DNA of 64,000 bases from Mesorhizobium ciceri biovar biserrulae WSM1271 (GTDB lineage: Bacteria; Pseudomonadota; Alphaproteobacteria; Rhizobiales; Rhizobiaceae), in contig NC_014923.1 of NCBI RefSeq assembly GCF_000185905.1, forward strand, positions 2,937,501-3,001,500. Direction: 5' to 3'. The notes under the pieces are model-generated. The model saw only the letters and a list, made by a program, of their open reading frames with translations, searched no databases and was not told the DNA's origin. Position 1 is the first letter of the stretch. Each line of letters starts with the position of its first letter. This document shows, one piece after another, positions 7,557 through 16,659 of this stretch. A program made the position numbers and the translations under genes.

Positions 7557-9179
7557 ATGATCAGACTTGAAAGCATCAGCAAGCAGAACGGCCGTCAGCT
7601 TGTCTTCATCGAAGCGTCGGCGTCCCTGCAGAAGGGCGAGAAGGTCGGCCTCGTCGGGCCGAATGGCGCCGGCAAGACGACGCTGTTTCGCATGATCACC
7701 GGCCAGGAGCAGCCAGACGAAGGCCAGGTGCAGGTCGATCGCGGCGTCACCATCGGCTATTTCAGCCAGGATGTCGGCGACATGGAAGGCCACAGCGCTG
7801 TCGCCGAAGTGATGAACGGCGCCGGGCCGGTCAGCGAAGTCGCGGCCGAAATGGCGGCCCTCGAGGCGGCCATGGCCGATCCCGAGCAGGCCGACCAGAT
7901 GGACGAGATCATCGAAAAATATGGCGAGGCGCAGCACCGCTTCGAGGAACTCGACGGTTATGCGCTGGATGGCCGCGCCCGCGAAGTGCTGGACGGTCTC
8001 GGCTTTTCGCAGGAGATGATGGACGGCGATGTCGGAAAGCTGTCCGGCGGCTGGAAGATGCGCGTGGCGCTGGCCCGCATCCTGTTGATGCGGCCCGACG
8101 CCATGCTGCTCGACGAGCCGTCGAACCATCTCGACCTGGAGAGCCTGATCTGGCTGGAATCCTTCCTGAAGAACTATGATGGCGCGCTGCTGATGACCTC
8201 GCACGACCGCGAGTTCATGAACCGCATCGTCAACAAGGTGGTCGAGATCGACGCCGGTTCGCTGACCGCCTATTCCGGAAACTACGAATTCTACCAGCAG
8301 CAGCGGGCGATCGCCGATAAGCAGCAGCAGGCTCAGTTCGAGCGCCAGCAGGCGATGCTGGCCAAGGAGATCGCCTTCATCGAGCGCTTCAAGGCGCGCG
8401 CCTCGCATGCCGCGCAGGTGCAGAGCCGGGTGAAGAAGCTGGACAAGATCGACCGCGTCGAGCCGCCGAAGCGCCGCCAGACCGTGTCCTTCGATTTCCT
8501 GCCGGCGCCGCGCTGCGGTGAGGATGTCGTCACGCTGAAGAACGTCCACAAGGGCTATGGCAGCCGCAGCATCTATGAGGGGCTCGATTTCCAGGTCCGC
8601 CGCCGCGAGCGCTGGTGCATCATGGGCGTCAACGGCGCCGGCAAATCGACGCTTCTGAAGCTGGTCGCCGGCGCTTCCGAGCCCGATACCGGCACGGTCG
8701 CGCGGGGCCCAAGTGTCAAGATGGGATATTTCGCCCAGCACGCCATGGAGGTGCTGGAAGGCGAGCGCACTGTGTTCCAGACACTGGAAGACGCGTTCCC
8801 CCAGGCCGGCCAGGCGCCGCTGCGGGCACTCGCAGGCTGCTTCGGCTTTTCCGGCGACGAGATCGAGAAGAAATGCCGTGTGCTGTCAGGCGGCGAGAAG
8901 GCGCGGCTGGTGATGGCGCTGATGCTGTTCGACCCGCCCAACCTTTTGGTGCTGGACGAGCCGACCAACCATCTCGACATCGCCACCAAGGAGATGCTGA
9001 TCACGGCACTTTCGCAGTATGAGGGCACCATGCTGTTCGTCTCGCACGACCGGCATTTTCTGGCGGCGCTTTCCAACCGCGTGCTGGAACTGACGCCCGA
9101 AGGCATCCACACCTATGGCGGCGGCTATACGGAATATGTCGAGCGGACGGGGCAGGAAGCGCCGGGCCTGAGGAGCTAA
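7557..9179 (+). CDS. ABC-F family ATPase (YbiT/EttA-like)
   Basis: A 540-residue soluble protein with two ABC ATPase domains and no membrane segments, the hallmark of ribosome-associated ABC-F translation factors. Domain 1 has Walker A GPNGAGKTT, signature LSGGWKMRVALARI and Walker B MLLDEPSNHLD. Domain 2 has GVNGAGKST, LSGGEKARLVMAL and VLDEPTNHLD. The linker (about 240-310) is rich in Gln, Lys and Arg, as in the P-site-tRNA interaction motif. The length is closest to YbiT. ATG 7557 starts at the beginning of domain 1; the open frame runs further upstream but is not protein-like there. Confidence 0.85.
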   Translation: MIRLESISKQNGRQLVFIEASASLQKGEKVGLVGPNGAGKTTLFRMITGQEQPDEGQVQVDRGVTIGYFSQDVGDMEGHSAVAEVMNGAGPVSEVAAEMAALEAAMADPEQADQMDEIIEKYGEAQHRFEELDGYALDGRAREVLDGLGFSQEMMDGDVGKLSGGWKMRVALARILLMRPDAMLLDEPSNHLDLESLIWLESFLKNYDGALLMTSHDREFMNRIVNKVVEIDAGSLTAYSGNYEFYQQQRAIADKQQQAQFERQQAMLAKEIAFIERFKARASHAAQVQSRVKKLDKIDRVEPPKRRQTVSFDFLPAPRCGEDVVTLKNVHKGYGSRSIYEGLDFQVRRRERWCIMGVNGAGKSTLLKLVAGASEPDTGTVARGPSVKMGYFAQHAMEVLEGERTVFQTLEDAFPQAGQAPLRALAGCFGFSGDEIEKKCRVLSGGEKARLVMALMLFDPPNLLVLDEPTNHLDIATKEMLITALSQYEGTMLFVSHDRHFLAALSNRVLELTPEGIHTYGGGYTEYVERTGQEAPGLRS

Positions 9180-9182
9180 CGG

Positions 9183-9623
9183 CTACCTCAGCGAGATGCT
9201 CATGCCGCTGAGGTCGGCGTTGACCTGCAGGCCGACCTGCCTGCCCGTCAATTCGAGCTGGGCGCCCTTGTCATTGGTCATGACGATCACCTGAGCCCCT
9301 TTGCCAAGCGCGCCGCCACCGCCCGCCGCACCGTAGACCCCGGTCACATCCCGCGCACGTTTGATGTGGCGCACGGTACCTCGGAAATAGGTCTTGGAGA
9401 CGCCGAAGGCGAGACCGCCCGAGACGCCGCCGACCGAGATGGGATAGCGGCGGCCATGGAAGGTCAGCGTTCCTTCGCCTCCGGAGCCACCGACGAAGAA
9501 GGCCGCCTTGTAGACGGCGAAGCGGATCGTGCCGCTGTCGGCATGCGCGGCGCTGGCAAAGCCGATGCTCGCGGTGGCGACGGCGGCAACCGCTATGGAA
9601 CGAAATCCGGATGAAATCTTCAT
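9183..9623 (-). CDS. Exported protein of unknown function
   Basis: A 146-residue protein with a signal peptide (1-28, ending ASAAHA) and a glycine-rich beta-type mature part (GGSGGEGTLTF, GGVSGGLAFG, GAAGGGGALGKG). GAGGAG sits upstream of ATG 9623. It converges with the ABC-F gene with only 3 nt between the stops. No family is recognised; composition suggests a small periplasmic or envelope protein. Confidence 0.55.
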   Translation of the reverse strand: MKISSGFRSIAVAAVATASIGFASAAHADSGTIRFAVYKAAFFVGGSGGEGTLTFHGRRYPISVGGVSGGLAFGVSKTYFRGTVRHIKRARDVTGVYGAAGGGGALGKGAQVIVMTNDKGAQLELTGRQVGLQVNADLSGMSISLR

Positions 9624-9707
9624 GGTGAGAACTCCTCAATGTCGCCGCTTTGCCGGCCAGGATGTCTGGGTGGGATCAAAGCTACAACTGAACAGTCTCG
9701 CCCGCGG

Positions 9708-9740
9708 TTTGGTTCCAGGCCCCGTGATTTGGTTCCAGGC
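9708..9740. repeat. Two 13-bp direct repeats, 20 bp apart
   Basis: TTTGGTTCCAGGC occurs at 9708-9720 and again at 9728-9740. The 20-bp period is close to two helical turns, which would suit binding of a tandem dimer ahead of the lipoprotein gene at 9870. A local duplication is an equally simple explanation. Confidence 0.3.
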
Positions 9741-9869
9741 ATCGTTCGAATCCGGCTGCGGGAAGGCCGGGGAGAGGGCGGAGGGTGGGGAGGGCACCTG
9801 ACCGCAGCTATCGCCTTGTGGGATGAACAGGTCTATGCAGGCCTTCACAAGGCTTAGGAGAGGCTTCGG

Positions 9870-10226
9870 ATGAGAATCGCAATCTGCCTCGCATTGGCTG
9901 CGGCAGTGGCTGGGTGCGCGACCTCCCCGGTCGACTATGAGGCGTCGCTTTCGCAGCAGGACCAGAAATGGGCCTCCCCGGCATGCCAGCAGGCCCGCAG
10001 GGCGGCTTCGGATTACGAGGCTCGCGAGAAAGAGCATCCGGGGTGGGGTTTCGGCGTCTTGCTTGGTCCATACTCGATGGGGCTCGTCGCAGCCATCAAG
10101 GAGCATGAGCAGAAGCAACGAAAGCTGTTCGCCCGCGAAGTGCACCTGCAATGCTCAAGCCTGCCGCTGCCGAAGGAACTGCAGGGCGACTTGAACCCTG
10201 CCGTACCGCCGACCAAGTATCCATAG
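9870..10226 (+). CDS. Small lipoprotein of unknown function
   Basis: A 118-residue protein with a lipoprotein signal peptide: hydrophobic residues 3-14 followed by the lipobox VAGC (Cys16). The mature part is short and hydrophilic, with cysteines in SPACQQA and LQCSSL and a small hydrophobic patch (GFGVLLGPYSMGLVAA). It is expected to be attached to the inner or outer membrane. GGAG at 9850-9853 precedes ATG 9870. No family is recognised. Confidence 0.6.
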   Translation: MRIAICLALAAAVAGCATSPVDYEASLSQQDQKWASPACQQARRAASDYEAREKEHPGWGFGVLLGPYSMGLVAAIKEHEQKQRKLFAREVHLQCSSLPLPKELQGDLNPAVPPTKYP

Positions 10227-10229
10227 ACT

Positions 10230-10458
10230 GCCGCGCCTTCCGGGCGGAAGGCGCCGGGGTGGCCGCCGTCATTGGCGGCACCTCGATCTTCGGGGGCCGC
10301 GGTGTTTACACCGGCACCATCCTCGGCGCCCTGATTCTGGCCGTGCTGACGACGCTGCTGACGATCCTGCAGATGCCGGAAGGGGCAAGGCGGATCTTGT
10401 CGGGCTGATCGTGCTGTTCGTGACGGCGGTTTATTTGAGGATTGTGGAGGAGAGATAG
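10230..10458 (+). pseudogene. Remnant of a sugar ABC transporter permease (RbsC type)
   Basis: The stretch encodes GVAAVIGGTSIFGGRG, then GTILGALILAVLTTLL and LQMPEGARRI, the unmistakable C-terminal part of BPD_transp_2 sugar permeases. After ARRI the frame hits a stop, but the expected ending GLIVLFVTAVYLRIVEER resumes in the next frame and stops at 10456-10458. So a one-base frameshift sits near 10395-10401. The N-terminal two thirds are absent, with no sugar-transport partners nearby. Confidence 0.7.
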
Positions 10459-10710
10459 GGGCGGGTTAAGGTGAATGGCTGCTTTTGGGCCGAATTCAGA
10501 CAGGCAGCTTTTGGCGCAAGGATGCGAACTACTGCCGTTCAACCAATGATAAAGGCTCAGATCGAATTTTGGTGCTTCTTCAAAATTTGCACCTATTGAG
10601 GATGCGCCACGGCCAGCCCGCGAGGACCGATCCGCTCTCAAAAAGCGTGTACAGGTTGACAACACCTTGGCCGCTGCAACATCCTGCCGGTTTTTAGACT
10701 GGGAGGTAGC
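10459..10710. other. Gene-free leader region of the TRAP operon
   Basis: No credible coding frame. Composition is lower in GC than the flanking genes. It presumably holds the promoter of the TAXI-TRAP genes, with GGGAGG at 10701-10706 as the Shine-Dalgarno. I see no clear palindrome or textbook -35/-10 pair. Confidence 0.4.
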
Positions 10711-11700
10711 ATGACTATTTCGATCAACCGCCGCACCTTTTCCATAGGCGCGGGCGCTCTGGCTTTGGCTGCGGCCGGATTTTCGCCGGCACGCGCGCAG
10801 CAGGCGTTTTTCCGCATCGGCACGGGCGGAACGTCCGGCACCTACTATCCGGTGGGCGGCCTGATCGCCAACGCCATCTCGGCAACCGGGGCGGCCGGCG
10901 TCGAAGGCTTGGTCGCCACCGCCACGTCCTCCAACGGTTCGGTGGCCAACATCAGCGCCATCCAGTCGGGCGCGTCCGAATCGGGCTTCACGCAATCCGA
11001 CGTCGCCTACTGGGCGCATTCGGGCACCGGCCTCTATGAGGGCAAGCCCAAGATTGACGACCTGCGCCTCATCGCGACGCTTTATCCCGAGACGATCCAT
11101 TTGGTCGCGCGTGCCGACGCCGGCATTAAGTCGGTGGCGGATCTCAAGGGCAAACGCGTCTCTCTTGACGAGCCGGGCTCCGGCACCATCGTCGATGCGC
11201 GACTTGTGCTTGGCGCTTACGGTCTGGCTGAAAAGGACGTGCAGCCCGAATATCTCAAGCCTGGCCCGGCCGGAGAGCGGCTGCAGGATGGCGCCATGGA
11301 CGCTTATTTCTTCGTCGGTGGTTATCCGACGGGCGCAATCGTTGAGCTTGCCACCACCAACAACATCACGCTGGTGCCGATCACCGGCCCGGAGGCCGAC
11401 AAGCTGCTGTCCGAGCAGAAGTTCTTCTCCACCGATACCGTGCCGGAAGGCACCTACAAAAATGTCGGCGAAACCAAGACCATTTCCGTCGCCGCTCAAT
11501 GGGTGACCAGCGCCAAGCAGACCGACGACCTCGTCTACAAGATCGTCAAGTCGCTTTACAGCGACGAAACCCAAAAGGCCCTGCAGGCAGGCCACGCCAA
11601 GGGCAAGCTGATCACGCTCCAGAACGCGGTTACCAGCGCTGGCATTCCGTTTCATCCCGGCGCAGAGAAATTCTACAAGGAAGTCGGCACCCTGAAATAA
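10711..11700 (+). CDS. TAXI-family TRAP transporter substrate-binding protein
   Basis: A 329-residue periplasmic protein. The N-terminus, NRRTFSIGAGALALAAAG, combines a twin arginine with a hydrophobic core and ends PARAQ, so export may be by Tat. The start of the mature part, FRIGTGGTSGTYYPVGG, is the signature of TAXI solute receptors. Downstream blocks such as EPGSGTIVDARL and YFFVGGYPTGAI fit the same family. It captures an organic acid or related solute and delivers it to the fused permease encoded 86 nt downstream. A terminator lies between the two genes. Confidence 0.9.
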   Translation: MTISINRRTFSIGAGALALAAAGFSPARAQQAFFRIGTGGTSGTYYPVGGLIANAISATGAAGVEGLVATATSSNGSVANISAIQSGASESGFTQSDVAYWAHSGTGLYEGKPKIDDLRLIATLYPETIHLVARADAGIKSVADLKGKRVSLDEPGSGTIVDARLVLGAYGLAEKDVQPEYLKPGPAGERLQDGAMDAYFFVGGYPTGAIVELATTNNITLVPITGPEADKLLSEQKFFSTDTVPEGTYKNVGETKTISVAAQWVTSAKQTDDLVYKIVKSLYSDETQKALQAGHAKGKLITLQNAVTSAGIPFHPGAEKFYKEVGTLK

Positions 11701-11727
11701 GAGCCATTTGGACCGGCTGACAACAAC

Positions 11728-11757
11728 GAGGCGGAAGGGATGCTTTCCGCCTCTTTT
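11728..11757 (+). terminator. Intrinsic terminator/attenuator inside the TRAP operon
   Basis: GAGGCGGAA pairs perfectly with TTCCGCCTC around a loop of about 8 nt and is followed by TTTT. It sits between the binding-protein gene and the permease gene. Partial termination here would give more binding protein than permease, a common arrangement in transport operons. Confidence 0.75.
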
Positions 11758-11786
11758 GTCTGGAAATTCAGGACACGGAACCGGCC

Positions 11787-13844
11787 ATGAGCGATGACGA
11801 CAAGATCAAGCTTTCCGCAATGGAGTTCGATGAGGAGAACGCTCGCGAACTGGAGGAGAAATTCGACTCCGAAATCCGCTTCCGGCCACTGACCCGTGTC
11901 GCGGGCTGGCTGGTCGGCTTCCTCCTGGTGGCGCTGTCACTGTTTCACTACTACACCGCCGGTTTCGGCCTGCTGCAGGAAATGCTGCACCGGGGCATCC
12001 ACCTGTCGATGGTGCTGGCGCTGATCTTCCTCGTCTTCCCGCTGGTGAAGAAAAGCTACGACCAGCCCGCGCGGTCCAGCCTCCTGCGGCCGCTCGGCAT
12101 ACCCCTTTTCGACTGGCTGCTGGCGATCGCTGCGGTCGTCGTCGTCATGCACGTGCCTATGATCCCGCTCGACGACCTTGCCTTCCGCGTCGGCAATCCC
12201 ACGGCGCTCGACGTGGTGTTCGGCCTTATCCTCATCCTGCTTCTGCTGGAGGCGACGCGCCGCTCCGTCGGCATCCCGCTGCCCATCATCGCCGTCGTCT
12301 TCATGGCCTACGCGCTGTTGGGGCGGTACATGCCGAGCATTCTGGTGCACCCCGGCGCGTCCGTCTCCCAGCTTGTCGATCACCTTTATCTGACGACGCA
12401 GGGCATCTACGGCATCGCGCTCGGCGTCGTCGCCACCTACGTCTTCCACTTCGTGCTGTTCGGCGTCTTCGCTACCCGCATTGGCCTCGGCCAGCTCTTC
12501 CTCGACTGCGCGGCGTGGGTCGCCGGCCGCTACGCCGGCGGTCCCGCCAAGGTGTCGATCTTCGGCTCGGCGCTGTTCGGCATGATTTCCGGCTCGTCGG
12601 TCGCCAACACCGTTACCGTCGGCTCGCTGACCATCCCGGCGATGATCAAGCTCGGCTACAAGAAACATTTCGCCGCAGCGGTGGAAGCGGCGTCCTCGAC
12701 CGGCGGTCAGGTGACGCCGCCGATCATGGGCGCAGCGGCCTTCCTGATGATCGAATTTCTCGAACTGCCCTACACGACCATCATTCTTGCCGCCATCGTG
12801 CCCGCCTTCATGCACTTCTTTGGCGTGTTCATGCAGGTGCATTTCGAGGCCAAGCGAACCGGCCTCAGGGGGCTCAGGCCGGACGAGATGCCCGATGTCG
12901 TCGAGGCGCTGAAGCGGGACTGGCCGACGATCATCCCGCTCGTCGTTCTCATCGGCGTGCTGCTCTCGGGCTACACGCCCTACATGGCCGCCTTCTGGGG
13001 CATCACCTTGTGTATTCTCGTCGGCTTGCTCAATCCGCGCCGGCGCATGTCGGTCGCCGACATCGTGACGTGTCTGCGCGACGGCGCCAAATATGCGCTC
13101 GCAGTCGGAGCCGCTGCCGCAACCGTCGGCATCGTCGTGGGCGTCGTCACCCTGACCGGAGTGGGCTTCAAGCTGTCCTACATCGTCACATCGACGGCCG
13201 GACACCTTTCCCTTCTCTTCGGCACCTTCATCCCCGAGGCGATCTTCTCGGCCCAGGGCCTGACCCTATTGTTCACCTTGATCATGACTGGCGTCGTCTG
13301 CATCCTGATGGGCTGCGGCATCCCGACGACCGCGAACTACATCATTATGGTGACGATCGCGGCGCCGGCGCTTGTCATGCTCGGCACCGAGCCGATCGTC
13401 GCTCACTTCTTCGTGTTCTATTACGGACTGCTGGCGGACATCACGCCACCGGTGGCGCTGGCGGCGTACGCCGCCGCTGGCATGGCGGGGGCGGACCCGT
13501 TCAAGACCGGCAACACCGCCTTCCGGCTGGGGATGGGTAAGGCACTGGTTCCTTTCGTGTTCGTCTTCTCACCGTCCCTGCTGCTGGTGACGAAGGATTT
13601 CACCTGGCCGAACTTCTTCCTCGCCTTTTTCGGCTGCGTGCTGGGCATCACCTGCCTGGGCGCCGCGCTATCGCGCTATCTTCTGGTGCGCACACGCCCA
13701 TGGGAAAACGTGCTGCTCGTGTTCGCCGCCCTGCTTCTGGTGGCACCCGAACTCTATTCCTCGCTACTCGGCGTGGCGCTTTTGGTCCCGGTCCTGCTGC
13801 GCCAATGGAACGCACGCCACACTGAAGAGGCGCAACCAGTCTGA
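11787..13844 (+). CDS. TRAP transporter permease, fused 4TM/12TM type
   Basis: A 685-residue inner-membrane protein. A hydrophilic N-terminus (1-40) is followed by about four helices corresponding to the small DctQ subunit (about 40-190), then the DctM-like transport part. FGSALFGMISGSSVANTVTVG and ASSTGGQVTPPIMGAAAFLM are typical of the fused TRAP permeases that partner TAXI receptors. Transport is driven by an ion gradient rather than ATP. The substrate cannot be read from sequence. It follows the TAXI receptor gene on the same strand. Confidence 0.9.
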   Translation: MSDDDKIKLSAMEFDEENARELEEKFDSEIRFRPLTRVAGWLVGFLLVALSLFHYYTAGFGLLQEMLHRGIHLSMVLALIFLVFPLVKKSYDQPARSSLLRPLGIPLFDWLLAIAAVVVVMHVPMIPLDDLAFRVGNPTALDVVFGLILILLLLEATRRSVGIPLPIIAVVFMAYALLGRYMPSILVHPGASVSQLVDHLYLTTQGIYGIALGVVATYVFHFVLFGVFATRIGLGQLFLDCAAWVAGRYAGGPAKVSIFGSALFGMISGSSVANTVTVGSLTIPAMIKLGYKKHFAAAVEAASSTGGQVTPPIMGAAAFLMIEFLELPYTTIILAAIVPAFMHFFGVFMQVHFEAKRTGLRGLRPDEMPDVVEALKRDWPTIIPLVVLIGVLLSGYTPYMAAFWGITLCILVGLLNPRRRMSVADIVTCLRDGAKYALAVGAAAATVGIVVGVVTLTGVGFKLSYIVTSTAGHLSLLFGTFIPEAIFSAQGLTLLFTLIMTGVVCILMGCGIPTTANYIIMVTIAAPALVMLGTEPIVAHFFVFYYGLLADITPPVALAAYAAAGMAGADPFKTGNTAFRLGMGKALVPFVFVFSPSLLLVTKDFTWPNFFLAFFGCVLGITCLGAALSRYLLVRTRPWENVLLVFAALLLVAPELYSSLLGVALLVPVLLRQWNARHTEEAQPV

Positions 13845-14154
13845 TCAGCGCCGCTCCAACGCAATCCTTCCCGGAGTTTCGACGTCGCGCATATGAGGGG
13901 GCGGACGGAAAGAGAGGGCGGACCATCGAGTCCATGACATTCCGCTGCGGGTTCTCGGCGCCGAGCGAGCTTCAGCCTAGTCGCGAAGATGTCCGCTCGT
14001 GAGAAGAGGCGATGAGCCGTGGCGATGACCGGCATGGGGCGCAAATCAGACCCTCCTCCCGGTCGAATCCAACAGCGGTTTTTGGCCTTCTTAGAATTAC
14101 GAGAATTACGGGAATTACGGTGACAGTGCACCTTTTACCCTGCCATGTGTCCGC
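13845..14154. other. Gene-free region with 9-bp tandem repeats
   Basis: No gene found. At 14093-14119 three tandem 9-mers occur (AGAATTACG, AGAATTACG, GGAATTACG), followed by GTGACAGTGCACC. This looks like the flank of a small repeat or REP/IS200-associated remnant; the transposase itself is absent. Confidence 0.4.
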
Positions 14155-14400
14155 CTATCCCCCCGCCAGCCGCGGCAGCAAAAAAATCTCCGCCCCCTGC
14201 GGCAGCTTCTTCGACCACGTATCGCGATAGATCGTCCCGTCGATGGCAACCGCGATGCCCTTGTCGATCAAGGGCTCGAGGCCGGGATACTGTTCAGCCA
14301 GCTTCCTGAACAGCTCCCTTATGTCCTTGGCCTCGATCTCGACCTTGCTGTTGCCTCCGGCGGTCGCGGCGAGCGAGCCCCAGAGCGTTACTTCGACCAT
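14155..14400 (-). CDS. MoaD/ThiS-family sulfur-carrier-like protein
   Basis: An 81-residue beta-grasp protein: VEVTLWGSLAATAGG at the start, a central IRELFRKLAEQYPGLEPLI helix, AVAIDGTIYRD, GAEIFLLPRLAGG at the end. The terminal Gly-Gly is the reactive tail of MoaD and ThiS. It overlaps the end of the molybdenum subunit gene by 13 nt, so it is the last gene of the hydroxylase operon. A dedicated role in molybdenum cofactor supply or sulfuration is a reasonable inference. Confidence 0.75.
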   Translation of the reverse strand: MVEVTLWGSLAATAGGNSKVEIEAKDIRELFRKLAEQYPGLEPLIDKGIAVAIDGTIYRDTWSKKLPQGAEIFLLPRLAGG

Positions 14401-16658
14401 TCCCGTTCCGCCTCGATCGCCGCCAGGATGCGCGGCGGCGACATCGGGATGTGCGTCATGCGCACGCCCGCGGCGTTCGACACCGCATTGGCGATCGCCG
14501 CCAGCGGCGGCACGATCGACGTCTCGCCGACGCCGCGCACCCCGTAAGGGTGGTTAGGGTTGGGGATCTCGAGGATCTGGGTGTCGATCATCGGCAGGTC
14601 CGAGCAGACCGGGATGCGGTAATCGAGGAAGCCGGCGTTCTGCAGCCGCCCGTCCTTGCCGTAGATATACTCCTCGTTGAGCGCCCAGCCGATGCCTTGC
14701 GCGGCGCCCCCCTGGTACTGTCCCTCGACATAGGTCGGGTGCACCGCCTTGCCGGCGTCCTGCACGACCGTGTAGCGGATGACCCTGGCGGCCCCGGTAT
14801 CGGGATCGACCTCGATATCGCAGATATGGGTGGCGAAGGAGACGCCGGCGCCATCGGCGACGAGCTCGCTGTGGCCGGCGATCGGCCCGCCGGTCTTGCC
14901 CGACTCGACCGCGATCTCCTTCAGCGACAGCTTGCCGAGATTGCCGTGCTTCTCGCCCTTGGCGATCGCGTGGCCCTTTTCCCAGACCACGTCGTCGACG
15001 GCAATGTCCCACATCTGCGCGGCGCGCTCGCGCAGGATCAGAATCGCATTGCGGGCGGCCGAGATCGTCGCCATGGAAGAGGAGAAGGTGCCGCGGCTGC
15101 CGTCCGTCATGTCGTTGTAGCCGAGGCTGGACGTGTCGGCGACGATCGCCTTGACCTGAGAATAGTCGATGCCCAGTTCCTCCGCCGCCACCAGCGACAG
15201 CGACGCGCGCGAACCACCGACGTCGACTGTGCCGACGGCAAGCGAGACCGAGCCGTCCATGCCGATGTTGAGGTCGGTGCAGGTCTGGCCGCCGAAGTTG
15301 AACCAGAAGCCGCAAGCCATGCCGCGGCCCTGGTTCTTGCCCAGCGGCGCCTTCATGTGCGGATGGCTCTTCACCGCCTCGAGCGTCGGGCCGATGCCGA
15401 TCGGGCCGTAGACCGGACCGTAGGAGGACCGTGTGCCTTCCTGCGCGGCGTTTTTGATCCGGAAGTCGACCGGGTCCATGCCGATCTTCTTGGCCAACTC
15501 GTCGACGGCGCTTTCCACCGCGAAGGCTGCCATGGGTGCGGAAGGCGCGCGATAGGCCGCGGTCTTCGGCCGGTTGACCAGCACTTCGTAGCCGACCGTC
15601 TTGACGTTATCGAGCTTGTAGCAGGCGAACGCGGTCATGGCGCCGATCTCGGCCCAGGAGCCGGCATACGGGCCGCAGCTGTAGCGCAGCGTCGCTTCGG
15701 CGGCGGTGATCGTGCCGTCCTTGCGGGCGCCGATCTTGACGTCGATCGAGGTGGCGCTGGTCGGGCCCGAGGCGCGGAACACCTCGTCGCGGGTCATCAC
15801 CAGCTTCACCGGCCGTCCTGCCTTGCGCGACAGCGCCAGCGCCACCGGCTCGGCCCAGACATGGGTCTTGCCGCCAAAACCGCCGCCGATCTCCGAGGAG
15901 GTGACGCGCAGTTTCGAGGCTTCCATGCCAAGCAACTGGGCGCAGTGCTGGCGGTAGACGAAATGGCCCTGCGTGCACACCCAAAGGTCGGCGGTGCCGT
16001 CGGAACTGAAATTCGCCACGCAGGCATGCGGCTCGATATAGCCCTGGTGCGTCTGCTCGGTCTTGAAGGAGCGCTCGACGATGAAGTCGGCCTGCCCGAA
16101 ACCCTGATGGACATCGCCATGGCCAAACTGGCTGCGCTTGGTGACGTTGGAGGGTTTTACCGGTTTTTCCTCAAGGCCCTCGGTGAAGATGGCATCATTG
16201 ATCAAGGGCGCCGTGTGCTTCGCCGCCTCGTCGACATCGGTGACGTGCGGCAAAAGCTCGTACTCGACCTCGATGAGCTTCAGCGCCTGCCTGGCGGTGC
16301 GGGCGTCGATCGCGGCGACCGCGGCCACCGCGTGGCCGTCATAGAGCGCTTTCGTGCGCGCCATGCAATTGTCGAGGACGTCGTACATGGCGGCATCGCC
16401 ATCGGTGAGGTCGGGCAGGTCGGCCGCGGTGATCACCGCCTTGACGCCGGCGAGCTTTTCCGCTTTCGACGTGTCGATCTTGACGATCCTGGCGTGGGCG
16501 TGCGGGCTTCTCAGAACGCGCCCGACCAGCTGGCCGGCCATGTTGAAGTCGGCGCCGTAGCGCGCGCGGCCCGTCACCTTGTCGATGCCGTCGGGACGGA
16601 TCGGACGTGTGCCGACGGAGGCGAATTTACGTCCGGAAAAACGTGGATCGAAATTCAT
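14388..16658 (-). CDS. Xanthine dehydrogenase-family molybdopterin-binding subunit (CoxL-like)
   Basis: A 756-residue large subunit of a molybdenum hydroxylase. Seen are RPDGIDKVTGRARYGADF at the N-terminus, the cofactor loop GGGFGGKTHVWAEPVAL, and GVRGVGETSIVPPLAAIANA near the end with the catalytic Glu. The active-site loop reads AYRAPSAPMAAFAVES, so it is neither the CO dehydrogenase loop (AYRCSFR) nor the xanthine dehydrogenase one (AYRGFGG). The substrate is therefore unassigned; aldehydes, N-heterocycles or CoA thioesters are possible. It works with the 2Fe-2S and FAD subunits encoded immediately upstream. Confidence 0.88.
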   Translation of the reverse strand: MNFDPRFSGRKFASVGTRPIRPDGIDKVTGRARYGADFNMAGQLVGRVLRSPHAHARIVKIDTSKAEKLAGVKAVITAADLPDLTDGDAAMYDVLDNCMARTKALYDGHAVAAVAAIDARTARQALKLIEVEYELLPHVTDVDEAAKHTAPLINDAIFTEGLEEKPVKPSNVTKRSQFGHGDVHQGFGQADFIVERSFKTEQTHQGYIEPHACVANFSSDGTADLWVCTQGHFVYRQHCAQLLGMEASKLRVTSSEIGGGFGGKTHVWAEPVALALSRKAGRPVKLVMTRDEVFRASGPTSATSIDVKIGARKDGTITAAEATLRYSCGPYAGSWAEIGAMTAFACYKLDNVKTVGYEVLVNRPKTAAYRAPSAPMAAFAVESAVDELAKKIGMDPVDFRIKNAAQEGTRSSYGPVYGPIGIGPTLEAVKSHPHMKAPLGKNQGRGMACGFWFNFGGQTCTDLNIGMDGSVSLAVGTVDVGGSRASLSLVAAEELGIDYSQVKAIVADTSSLGYNDMTDGSRGTFSSSMATISAARNAILILRERAAQMWDIAVDDVVWEKGHAIAKGEKHGNLGKLSLKEIAVESGKTGGPIAGHSELVADGAGVSFATHICDIEVDPDTGAARVIRYTVVQDAGKAVHPTYVEGQYQGGAAQGIGWALNEEYIYGKDGRLQNAGFLDYRIPVCSDLPMIDTQILEIPNPNHPYGVRGVGETSIVPPLAAIANAVSNAAGVRMTHIPMSPPRILAAIEAEREWSK

Positions 16659-16659
16659 C

